Assembly (NCBI RefSeq): GCF_001548475.1 | Contig: NZ_LRUJ01000035.1 | Location: 1 to 54,039, forward strand | DNA from: Bordetella hinzii LMG 13501 | GTDB lineage: Bacteria; Pseudomonadota; Gammaproteobacteria; Burkholderiales; Burkholderiaceae_B | DNA length: 54,039 nucleotides | Reading direction: 5' to 3' | Shown: positions 25,502 to 32,667 of the stretch, piece after piece | Numbering within the stretch: the stretch's first letter is position 1 | Layout of the letters: every line of letters begins with the position of its first letter | Made by a program: the position numbers and the translations under genes | Notes under the pieces: generated by a model | Told to the model about the DNA's origin: nothing | The model's input: the letters and a program-made list of their open reading frames with translations, nothing else | Databases searched by the model: none

Positions 25502-26154
25502 GAGACGAGTTCGACGCCGGCCCGGAGACCCCGGCCCCCGCCTGGGCGGTCTTTGGCGACCTGATGTCGGTGCTGCTGGGCGCCTTCGTGCTCATCCTGG
25601 TGGGCATCATCGGCGTGCAATTGCAGCTCTCGGTCAAGCTGGACGAAGAAGTCAAGGAGCGCCAGGCCGAGACCGAGCGGCGCGAGACGCTGGAGCAGGC
25701 CCTGGCCGGCCCGCTGGCCGCCGGCCGCGTGACCCTGGTCGACGGCCGCATCGGCATCAGCGGCAGCGTGCTCTTTGCGCTGAACTCCGACCAGCTCCAA
25801 CCCGAAGGGCGCGACGTGCTCAAGAGCCTGGCCGCGCCGCTGACGGCCTATCTGCGCGACCGCGACGAGATCCTCATGGTGAGCGGTTTTACCGACGACC
25901 AGCCCGTGAGCGAATTCAACCGGCGCTTTGCCGATAACTGGGACCTCTCGGCCCAACGCGCGCTGACGGTCACGCGCGCGCTGATCGAGGCCGGCATCCC
26001 GGCCAACACGCTGTTCGCGGCGGCCTTCGGCGCCGAGCAGCCCGTGGCTTCCAATGCCGATGCCGAAGGCCGGGCCAGGAACCGCCGCGTGGAAATCGCG
26101 CCCGTGCCGCGCCAGGCCGGCGCCGGCAAGCCCGGGGATAGCGCGGGTGGATAG
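25498..26154 (+). CDS. MotB/ZorB-like OmpA-family protein
   Basis: A 218-residue protein, start codon overlapping the DUF802 stop (ATGA). A short cytoplasmic N-terminus is followed by a single membrane helix at about 17-42 beginning FGDLMSVLLGAFVLIL. Asp21 sits where MotB has its proton-carrying aspartate. After a charged linker (about 45-80) comes an OmpA/MotB peptidoglycan-binding domain (about 85-205) with SGFTDDQPV, NWDLSAQRALTVTRAL and RNRRVEIAP. This fits the stator partner of the four-helix protein, anchoring a proton-driven complex to the cell wall. The DUF2894 gene starts 8 nt before its end. Confidence 0.93.
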   Translation: MRDEFDAGPETPAPAWAVFGDLMSVLLGAFVLILVGIIGVQLQLSVKLDEEVKERQAETERRETLEQALAGPLAAGRVTLVDGRIGISGSVLFALNSDQLQPEGRDVLKSLAAPLTAYLRDRDEILMVSGFTDDQPVSEFNRRFADNWDLSAQRALTVTRALIEAGIPANTLFAAAFGAEQPVASNADAEGRARNRRVEIAPVPRQAGAGKPGDSAGG

Positions 26155-26746
26155 CGCCGCCCGCCTGCAGGCCTGGCGCGAACAGGGCGCCCATCGCGCC
26201 GATCCGGTGCGCTTCGCCGTGCTTGAAGCCCTGGCGCGGCGCGCCGGGCAGCTGCAAGGCGGCGCGCGCCGCGCGGTCGAGGACAGGCTGGCCCGCCTCA
26301 TCGAAGACTATGCCCGCCTGGCCGACGCGCCGGCCGCGGCCATGCCGTCCGCCGCGCAGCCGGCCGCCGCGCCGCTGCCGGACTTGCTGGCGCATATCGC
26401 CGGGCGCGCCGCGATGCCGTCCGGCGGCCTGCGCGAGCACTATCCCGAGCTGCCGCTGCTGGATGACTTCCGCGCCATCTGGACGCGCCTGAGCGCCGAC
26501 CAGCAGCTGCGCCAATCCATGGAGCAATTGCCCGAAAACGCCGGCCCCTTGAACTCCGACCATCTGGTGCACCGGGCGCTGTCGCACATGCGCGCGCTCT
26601 CGCCCGACTATCTGCATCAGTTCATGGCCTATGTGGAGACGCTGTCCTGGCTGGAGCGCTTGAACACGGCCGCCGCGCCGGCGCCCAAGGCTAGCGCGGG
26701 CAAGCCGGCAAAGCGGCGTCCGGGCCGAACGTCATCCACTCCCTGA
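26147..26746 (+). CDS. DUF2894 protein, last gene of the stator-like cluster
   Basis: A 199-residue protein from a GTG at 26147 (VDSAARLQAWREQGAHRADP), overlapping the OmpA gene by 8 nt, so translation is coupled. It has a helical N-terminal region (about 1-65), an Ala/Pro linker, and a conserved C-terminal region with YPELPLLDDFRAIWTRLSA and PENAGPLNSDHLVHRAL, as in DUF2894. The end is basic (KPAKRRPGRT). No membrane segment is seen. Function is unknown; constant association with DUF802/OmpA genes suggests a cytoplasmic effector or adaptor of the complex. Its last 56 nt overlap the convergent gene at 26691. Confidence 0.85.
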   Translation: MDSAARLQAWREQGAHRADPVRFAVLEALARRAGQLQGGARRAVEDRLARLIEDYARLADAPAAAMPSAAQPAAAPLPDLLAHIAGRAAMPSGGLREHYPELPLLDDFRAIWTRLSADQQLRQSMEQLPENAGPLNSDHLVHRALSHMRALSPDYLHQFMAYVETLSWLERLNTAAAPAPKASAGKPAKRRPGRTSSTP

Positions 26747-27761
26747 CGCCCAGCTCGCGGCTGGGCGCAATGCTGAGCACCTCGCCCTGGCGCGTCTGCA
26801 CCACCGACTGCGTGCCGTCGACGTCCGCGTGCCCGGCATAGCGGGCTGGCGTCTCGCGCGGCGGCGTAAACAGCCAGGGGCGCCGGCCCTGCCAGCCCCG
26901 CGCGACGGTCTGCACCTGGGTGCCCGCGGGATAGCGCAAGGCGCCCAGCGCGTGCGGGCAAATCAAGGTGGCCGAGGACAAGGCATGCAAGCCCCCATCG
27001 GCCCGCAGGCGCAGATGCGCCTCGGCCAGCCACATGCCTTCCAGCTGCAGGACCTGCCCCGGCTTCAGGTCTATGCTCCAGCGGTCCGGGTCCACATGGC
27101 CGTCGACGTAGACCGTGCCGGTGGAGGCCCGCAGCCGGGCCCCGGACACGGCCAGCGCATGGTCATCGCCGGCGGCCAGCGTGCATTGCTCGAACACCGG
27201 CTGGCCTGCCTTGAACTCGAACTCGATGGCCTGCCCGGCATCGCACAGCCAGCCCTGCACCTGCTGCGCCCCCTCGCCGAACACCGACATCGAGACCGCC
27301 TCGCTGCCGATCTCCGCGTCGCCGCGCCCGTCGTAGCGGGCCGACACGCGGCGGGCGAGCCGGCGCGCCTGCAGGCCCTGCACCGCCACGGCCTGAGGGA
27401 AGACTGCCTCGACAAAGGTCTCGGGCCGGCCCTCGCGCATCAATTGCAGCCGGGTGCCGGCCGGCATGGCGATGCCTTCGATCGTCCGCGCCTGGCCCAG
27501 GGTCACCAGGCGGGCCGCTTCCTGGCGCGCCACCTCCTGTTGGTAGCGCCACACCGAGAGCGCGAAGTCGATGCCATAGGCCAGCAGCAGGGCCAACGGC
27601 AGGAAGGCGGCCAGGCCGAGCCAGGGATGCCGGCGCAACGCCCGCCGCCAGCTCCGGCTGAACGCCAGGCCCAGGCCCCAGACCGCCAGGCAGACCAGGG
27701 CGAGCAGGGACAGCAGCGGCAACAGGAAGAACCAGATCGAAGGAATGCCTACGGGAATCAT
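26691..27761 (-). CDS. Hypothetical membrane protein with two N-terminal helices
   Basis: A 356-residue protein of no recognised family. Two strongly hydrophobic helices (about residues 8-30 and 46-68) are followed by a beta-rich soluble part, probably periplasmic, of nearly 290 residues. A late LICPHALGALRYPAGTQVQ may resemble MORN/toxin-immunity-type wall-associated repeats, but that is weak. It overlaps the convergent DUF2894 gene by 56 nt and is divergent from the mntP riboswitch region. Codon use matches its neighbours, so I take it as real. Confidence 0.75.
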   Translation of the reverse strand: MIPVGIPSIWFFLLPLLSLLALVCLAVWGLGLAFSRSWRRALRRHPWLGLAAFLPLALLLAYGIDFALSVWRYQQEVARQEAARLVTLGQARTIEGIAMPAGTRLQLMREGRPETFVEAVFPQAVAVQGLQARRLARRVSARYDGRGDAEIGSEAVSMSVFGEGAQQVQGWLCDAGQAIEFEFKAGQPVFEQCTLAAGDDHALAVSGARLRASTGTVYVDGHVDPDRWSIDLKPGQVLQLEGMWLAEAHLRLRADGGLHALSSATLICPHALGALRYPAGTQVQTVARGWQGRRPWLFTPPRETPARYAGHADVDGTQSVVQTRQGEVLSIAPSRELGVREWMTFGPDAALPACPR

Positions 27762-27829
27762 GGCTTTATGATACCCAGCCGCGCGGACACGCCGGCAGGC
27801 AGGTCATCGGCGTCCCTGCTACACTCGCT

Positions 27830-27945
27830 GCACCTTTTGGGGAGTAGCCGCCTTTCCGCCACGGGAAGGGCCCGCGTCAACAGGCTTGGCCCGACACGGC
27901 CATGGCGCGGGCAGCCTGCCGGCCTGGCGAGACCATGGACCTTCC
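27830..27945 (+). promoter_or_regulatory. yybP-ykoY (manganese) riboswitch
   Basis: The leader of mntP contains the two conserved parts of this motif: TTTTGGGGAGTAGCC at about 27835-27849 and GGCGAGACCATGG at about 27926-27938, separated by G+C-rich pairing segments. Family knowledge: the RNA binds Mn2+ and activates expression of manganese exporters. A TACACT -10-like element precedes it. The ribosome site (AGGAG, about 27993) lies downstream, so control could be at translation or termination. Confidence 0.8.
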
Positions 27946-28003
27946 CTGCCGCGCCGGGCGGCAGGGCCGAGGTCTATGCGTAGCGGCCCGGCAGGAGTAT
28001 CAG

Positions 28004-28576
28004 ATGAATCTGTTGTCCACCGTGGTGCTGGCCTTCGCCATGTCGACCGACGCCTTCGCGGCCGCCGTCAGCAAGGGCGCCGCCCTGCACAAACCCCGTT
28101 TCGCCGAGGCCTTGCGCACCGGCCTGATCTTCGGCGTGATCGAGGCCATCACCCCGCTGATCGGCTGGGCGCTGGGCTCCATCGCGGCCACATTCATCGC
28201 CGATTGGGACCACTGGATCGCCTTCGGCATGCTCTGCGTGCTGGGCGTGATGATGATACGCAATGGGCTGGCCGGCGAGGCCGAAGCCGCCGCGCCGGCC
28301 TCGCGCCATGGCTTCTGGCTGCTGGCCGCCACCGGCTTTGCCACCAGCATCGACGCCATGGCCGTGGGCGTGAGCCTGGCCTTCATCGACAACAACATTG
28401 TCTTGACCGCCCTGGCCATCGGGCTGGCCACGCTGACCATGGTGACGCTGGGCGTCATGCTGGGCCGGGTGCTGGGCGCCATGGCCGGCAAGCGTGCCGA
28501 AATCCTGGGCGGGCTGGCGCTCATCGGCATCGGCTCGACCATCCTCCACGAGCATCTGAGCGCCGCGGCGGCCTAG
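28004..28576 (+). CDS. mntP: Manganese efflux pump MntP
   Basis: A 190-residue inner-membrane Mn2+ exporter with six helices in two repeats. The start at 28004 follows AGGAG at 6 nt. The two repeat motifs are [14 protein letters not shown] (N-terminal half) and [16 protein letters not shown] (C-terminal half), whose aspartates bind the metal in this family. The yybP-ykoY riboswitch upstream supports the assignment and explains induction by manganese. It shares its stop (CTAG) with the convergent flavin reductase gene. Confidence 0.95.
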   Translation: MNLLSTVVLAFAMSTDAFAAAVSKGAALHKPRFAEALRTGLIFGVIEAITPLIGWALGSIAATFIADWDHWIAFGMLCVLGVMMIRNGLAGEAEAAAPASRHGFWLLAATGFATSIDAMAVGVSLAFIDNNIVLTALAIGLATLTMVTLGVMLGRVLGAMAGKRAEILGGLALIGIGSTILHEHLSAAAA

Positions 28577-29154
28577 CCCCCGCGCGCCTTGATGGGCGTG
28601 CCGGCCACCGCGAAATTGCCCGCGCCCAGATGGTGCAAGGTGTGCAGCTCGCGGTTGGCCTCCGTGAAATTCCAGTGGCCGTCCGCGAAGATGCGGCTGT
28701 CGGCCGCCGCGCTCACCACCTCGGCAAAGCAGGTGTCGTAGGCGTCCTCGGTATGCGTCTCGGGGATCCAGCGGCACTCCATCCAGGCCGCCATGCCGGC
28801 CTCCAACAGGGGCAGGCCCAGCGCCGGCCCCTCGAAGGCCTCGATGCCATGGCGCGCGAACTTGTCGCCCTGCCGGCCGGACACGCTGCCCACCGCATAG
28901 GTCAGGTCCGCCAGCGCCGCGCCCGGGATCAGCAGCCCGAAATGCCCGCTGGCCTGCATCAGCTCGCGCGTATAGGTGTGCTTGTCGATCACCACCGACA
29001 CACGCGGGGGCGTGAACTCCACCGGCATGGACCAGGCCGCCGCCATGATGTTGCGCACCGCGCCATGGCGCGTGGTGATCAACACGGTGGGGCCGTGATT
29101 GATGAGCCGGCTGGCGTGCTCGAGCGCCACCGGCCGGAAATAAGAAGAAGACAT
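28573..29154 (-). CDS. Flavin reductase family protein (FMN-binding split barrel)
   Basis: A 193-residue flavoprotein of the flavin reductase/DIM6-NTAB family. Opening segments [20 protein letters not shown] and [11 protein letters not shown] are the family's FMN-binding strands; [10 protein letters not shown] follows. It may supply reduced flavin to a monooxygenase or act as a quinone/nitro reductase. No oxygenase gene is adjacent. It converges with mntP, the two stop codons sharing CTAG at 28573-28576. The promoter side faces the HPP-CBS gene. Confidence 0.88.
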   Translation of the reverse strand: MSSSYFRPVALEHASRLINHGPTVLITTRHGAVRNIMAAAWSMPVEFTPPRVSVVIDKHTYTRELMQASGHFGLLIPGAALADLTYAVGSVSGRQGDKFARHGIEAFEGPALGLPLLEAGMAAWMECRWIPETHTEDAYDTCFAEVVSAAADSRIFADGHWNFTEANRELHTLHHLGAGNFAVAGTPIKARGG

Positions 29155-29325
29155 CGCATGCTCCTGGAAGCGGCCGCCCGCCTCGCGGATGGCCTGCCGA
29201 TTGAACCAAAATGCGGACGCGCCCGCCAGCCCGCCGCCCAGGCGTCATAAGCTTATTCAGACAAGGGTTTGGAGCGCATGCTACAGTCCTCCCCCGCGTG
29301 GCCGGCCGGCCACGAGGAGAAAGTC

Positions 29326-30435
29326 TTGTCTGCCCGCTTTGCCAACTGGTTGCGCGCCTTCGCCCCCGTCCCCGTGGGGGCCAGCCCCCGGGAAAAATGC
29401 TATGGCGCCATCGGGGCGCTGCTCGGTCTGCTGTGCACCGAATGGATAGGCCGCCATGCCCTGGGCCAGGCCAGCCCCTGGTTCGTGCCCCCCATGGGCG
29501 CCTCGGCCGTCCTGCTCTTTGCCGCGCCGGCCAGCCCGCTGGCCCAGCCCTGGTCCATCCTGGGCGGCAACATCGTGTCCGCCCTGGTGGGCGTGGCCTG
29601 CGCCCTGTGCATCCCCGACACCGCCTGGGCGGCCGCCATGGCCGGCGGCCTGGCCATCGCCGCCATGTTCGCGCTGCGCTGCCTGCATCCGCCCGGCGGG
29701 GCCGTGGCCCTGACCGCCGTGCTGGGCGGGCCCGCCGTGAGCCAGCTGGGCTTCGGCTTCGCGCTCTGGCCGGTGGGCATCAATTCCCTTGTGCTGGTCA
29801 GCATCGCCATCGCCTTCAACGGCCTGCTCAGGTGCCACTACCCCCGGCGCCCGCAGGACAGCGCCGCGCCGCACCAGACCCGCGACCCGATCCCCAGCCA
29901 GCGCCTGGGCTTCTCTCCCGAAGACCTGCGCCAGACCCTGGCGGCCCATGACGAGCTGCTGGACATCAGCGAGGAAGACCTGCAGGCCATCGTCCTGGCG
30001 GCCGAAACCCGCGCCGCGGCGCGCCGCCACGGCCGGGTCCATTGCGCCGACATCATGTCGCGCGACGTCGTCAGCCTCCACGCGCACGACAGCCTGGAGC
30101 ACGCATTGAACCTCATGCGCCGCCATCGCCTGGGCGTGCTGCCCGTCGTCGAGACCGCCAGCGGCACATATCTGGGTCTCTTGAGCGAACACGATGCCCT
30201 GGCCGGACAGGCGCGCGGCGCGGCGCTGGCCGAATGCATGCGCTCCGAGGGCGCTTTCGCCACCCCCGACCTGCCCGCCGTCGAACTTGCGCGCCCCATG
30301 GCCGACGGCCTGCACTGCGTGCCCGTGCTGGACCCGGCCGGCCGTCTGCAAGGCCTGGTCACCCAATCGGACCTGATCGCCGCCCTCTACCAGATGACCC
30401 TGGCCCAGGAAGCGCCACAGCGGCTGGCGGCCTGA
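29326..30435 (+). CDS. HPP family membrane protein with C-terminal CBS pair
   Basis: Integral membrane protein with about six helices in the first half (HPP domain) and two CBS modules in the second (about residues 240-365). The HPP signature is seen as CLHPPGGAVALTAVLGG. The CBS parts begin at DIMSRDVVSLHAHDSLEHAL and GAFATPDLPAVELARPM. HPP proteins have been linked to nitrite transport in plastids and cyanobacteria; the bacterial role is less clear. The TTG at 29326 is preferred because GAGGAG stands 6 nt before it. An ATG at 29278 (GGAG only 3 nt away) would add 16 residues. CBS modules suggest nucleotide control. Confidence 0.88.
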   Translation: MSARFANWLRAFAPVPVGASPREKCYGAIGALLGLLCTEWIGRHALGQASPWFVPPMGASAVLLFAAPASPLAQPWSILGGNIVSALVGVACALCIPDTAWAAAMAGGLAIAAMFALRCLHPPGGAVALTAVLGGPAVSQLGFGFALWPVGINSLVLVSIAIAFNGLLRCHYPRRPQDSAAPHQTRDPIPSQRLGFSPEDLRQTLAAHDELLDISEEDLQAIVLAAETRAAARRHGRVHCADIMSRDVVSLHAHDSLEHALNLMRRHRLGVLPVVETASGTYLGLLSEHDALAGQARGAALAECMRSEGAFATPDLPAVELARPMADGLHCVPVLDPAGRLQGLVTQSDLIAALYQMTLAQEAPQRLAA

Positions 30436-30478
30436 GGCCCCGGCTACAATCGGCGCACCACTCCATGCAGGAAGCCGC

Positions 30479-30925
30479 GTGAGAACCGATAGCCGCCTGT
30501 CCCGCGTGCTGCATGTGCTGCTGCATATGTCGCGGGATGACCCGCCCATGACCTCCGAGCGCATCGCCGCCATGCTGGGCACCCATGCGGCCGTCGTGCG
30601 CCGCACCCTGGCCGGCCTGCGCAAGGCCGGTTATGTGCGCTCCGAGAAAGGCCATCGCGGCGGCTGGAGCCTGGCTTGCGACCTGGCCCAGGTCAGTCTC
30701 TACGACATCTACCAAGCCGTCGGCATCGAACGTCTCTATGCCATCGGCCTGGACCAGAACAACCCCGATTGCGCGGTCGAGCACGCCGTCAACGCGGCCC
30801 TGGCCGACGCCCTGGCCGACGCCGAGGCCCTGCTCGTCAAGCGCCTGCGCGCCGTCACCCTGGCCGACCTGGCGCGCGACTTCGGCCAGCGCATGCAGGC
30901 CTTCCCGCAAGGACTGGACCACTAG
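30479..30925 (+). CDS. Rrf2-family transcriptional regulator without cluster cysteines
   Basis: A 148-residue winged-helix protein starting with GTG at 30479, with AGGAAG 6 nt upstream. Rrf2 marks are TSERIAAMLGTHAAVVRRTL (recognition helix) and YVRSEKGHRGGWSLA (wing), then SLYDIYQAVG. Only one cysteine (NPDCAVE) lies in the segment where IscR or NsrR carry three, so a [2Fe-2S] cluster is unlikely. It probably senses something else, as in cysteine-poor YwnA/YwgB-type members. A TACAAT -10-like box lies near 30445. The downstream gene is 122 nt away. Confidence 0.9.
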   Translation: MRTDSRLSRVLHVLLHMSRDDPPMTSERIAAMLGTHAAVVRRTLAGLRKAGYVRSEKGHRGGWSLACDLAQVSLYDIYQAVGIERLYAIGLDQNNPDCAVEHAVNAALADALADAEALLVKRLRAVTLADLARDFGQRMQAFPQGLDH

Positions 30926-31047
30926 ACGCCCCCGGGCGCGCGGATCCCCTACGCGGCCTGGGGATATCTTCACCCGTGTGCGCGCTTTCATGTATCTTTT
31001 GTTGATGCAAGAATCCGCCGCGAGGCTTTTCCCTGTCTGGAGTCGCT

Positions 31048-31419
31048 ATGAATCCCCCCATCCTGCAAGCCCTGTGGACCTGCGTGGCCCTGGCGCTGGC
31101 CTCGGCCAGCATCGCCATGACGATGACGCAGACCGCCATCTTCGAGCCCTGGCGCAAGCGGATGCTGCGCTGGCATCCGCAGCTGGGCCACTTGGCCAAA
31201 TGCTTTTATTGCACCAGCCATTGGGTGGTGATCGCCGGCGTGTCGATCTATCAGCCGGCCCTGCTGCCCGGCGGCCATCCGGTGGCGGACTGGATCGTGG
31301 CGGTCTTCTTCACGCTGACGCTGGCGACCTGGGTATGCGGCCTGATGTTCAAGGTCTTCCTGCTGGCCATGGGCAAGGCGCTCAAGGAAGACGAGGTCAA
31401 GCGCCTGCTGGCGCATTGA
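31048..31419 (+). CDS. Small membrane protein, DUF1360-like
   Basis: A 123-residue protein with predicted membrane helices near residues 5-25, 57-75 and 83-108. The first ends in a cluster of Met and Thr (IAMTMTQTAIFEP). The central motif LAKCFYCTSHWVV, a CxxC before a membrane helix, resembles DUF1360-type proteins found in phage and bacterial genomes. Function unknown. It follows the Rrf2 gene and precedes a long hairpin. The family call is tentative; the reading frame is well supported by codon use. Confidence 0.7.
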   Translation: MNPPILQALWTCVALALASASIAMTMTQTAIFEPWRKRMLRWHPQLGHLAKCFYCTSHWVVIAGVSIYQPALLPGGHPVADWIVAVFFTLTLATWVCGLMFKVFLLAMGKALKEDEVKRLLAH

Positions 31420-31424
31420 ACACG

Positions 31425-31460
31425 GCCGGCCCCGCTTGCCCGGGCGCAAGCGGGGCCGGC
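31425..31460. repeat. 15-bp perfect inverted repeat after the DUF1360-like gene
   Basis: GCCGGCCCCGCTTGC and its exact complement flank a 6-nt loop, starting 5 nt after the stop codon. On the plus strand it is followed by an A-tract, not a U-tract, so it is not a standard terminator for that gene, though the very strong stem may still protect or end the transcript. It sits back-to-back with the ilvE terminator. Confidence 0.6.
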
Positions 31461-31462
31461 GC

Positions 31463-31489
31463 AAAAAAAAGCCGCGCATCGCGCGGCTT
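31463..31489 (-). terminator. Intrinsic terminator of ilvE
   Basis: On the minus strand a GCCGCGC-GAT-GCGCGGC stem (31471-31487) is followed directly by eight T residues (31463-31470). It lies 16 nt beyond the ilvE stop codon. Stem, spacing and U-tract are all typical of a Rho-independent terminator. Confidence 0.88.
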
Positions 31490-31503
31490 CCGGGAGCGTG
31501 GCC

Positions 31504-32598
31504 TCAGTCCACCTTGTGCAGCCAGCCGTGCTTGTCGGCGCTGCGGCCGCGCTGGATGTCCTGCAGCGCGGCCTTCAGGCGCAGCGTGATCTCGCCCGCG
31601 CCGCCCGTGCCGATGGTAAAGCCGTGCTTGCGGCCCTTGACCTGGCCGATGGGCGTGACCACGGCGGCCGTGCCGCAGGCAAAGGACTCGACCAGCTTGC
31701 CGCTCTTGGCGTCTTCCTGCCATTGGTCGATGGCGTAGGGCTCTTCGCGCACCGTCATGCCCAGGTCGCGGGCCAGGGTGATCAGCGAGTCGCGGGTGAT
31801 GCCGGGCAGGATGGTGCCGGTCAGGGGCGGCGTCTGCAGCGAGCCGTCGGCAAAGACGAAGAAGACGTTCATGCCGCCCAGCTCCTCGATCCAGCGGCGC
31901 TCGACCGCATCGAGGAAGACCACCTGGTCGCAGCCTTCACGCGCGCCTTCGGCCTGGGCCTGGAGGCTGGCCGCGTAGTTGCCGCCGCATTTGGCCGCGC
32001 CAGTGCCGCCGGGCGCGGCGCGGGTGTAGTTGTCGGACACCCAGATGGTGACGGCCGAACCGCCGCCCTTGAAGTAGGCGCCCACGGGCGAGGCGATGAC
32101 GGCGTACAGGTATTCGGAAGACGGCTTGGTGCCCAGCGCGACCTCGGTGGCGATCATGAAAGGACGCAGATAGAGCGAAGCGCCGTCGGCCGAGGGAATC
32201 CAGTCGCGCTCCAGGCGCACCAGGGCCTCGACGGACTCGACGAAGATGTCCTCGGGCAACTCGGCCATGGCCAGGCGGGCGGCCGAGTTGCGGAAGCGGC
32301 GCGCATTGGCGTCGGGGCGGAACAGCGTGGCGCCGCCGTCGGGCAGGCGGTAGGCCTTGAGCCCCTCGAAGATCTCCTGGGCGTAATGCAGCACCAGGGT
32401 CGACGGGTTGAGATTCAGATCGCCGCGCGCAACGATCTTGGCGTCATGCCAGCCGCGGTCGGCGCTGTAGCGCACGGTGGCCATGTGGTCGGTGAAAATC
32501 CGGCCAAACCCCGGGTCCTGGAGCAAGCGCTCGCGTTCGGCGGGCGCCACCGGGTTCGGGTGGCGCTCAACCAGGAATTTGGGTTTGTCTTGACTCAT
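31504..32598 (-). CDS. ilvE: Branched-chain amino acid aminotransferase
   Basis: A 364-residue class IV pyridoxal-phosphate aminotransferase interconverting Leu/Ile/Val and their 2-oxo acids. Length and features fit the longer BCAT type: an N-terminal extension (SQDKPKFLVERHPNP), YAQEIFEGLKAYRLPDG, and the PLP lysine segment AAKCGGNYAASLQAQAEG. A later CGTAAVVTPIG binds the cofactor phosphate. Single gene with its own terminator (31463-31489). Upstream, 69 nt separate it from the MFS gene on the same strand. Confidence 0.95.
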   Translation of the reverse strand: MSQDKPKFLVERHPNPVAPAERERLLQDPGFGRIFTDHMATVRYSADRGWHDAKIVARGDLNLNPSTLVLHYAQEIFEGLKAYRLPDGGATLFRPDANARRFRNSAARLAMAELPEDIFVESVEALVRLERDWIPSADGASLYLRPFMIATEVALGTKPSSEYLYAVIASPVGAYFKGGGSAVTIWVSDNYTRAAPGGTGAAKCGGNYAASLQAQAEGAREGCDQVVFLDAVERRWIEELGGMNVFFVFADGSLQTPPLTGTILPGITRDSLITLARDLGMTVREEPYAIDQWQEDAKSGKLVESFACGTAAVVTPIGQVKGRKHGFTIGTGGAGEITLRLKAALQDIQRGRSADKHGWLHKVD

Positions 32599-32667
32599 TT
32601 CTGTCTCCAGCTCTCATCAGGGGTACGCGACTCGCAGAGCATAACGCCAATGCGAACGCCGTAGAAA

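Noticed and set aside
21970-26746. A standard Zorya type I/II defence system
   Set aside because: The ZorA/ZorB-like pair is present, but no ZorC, ZorD (helicase/nuclease) or ZorE gene is found; the flanking genes are DUF3348 and DUF2894.
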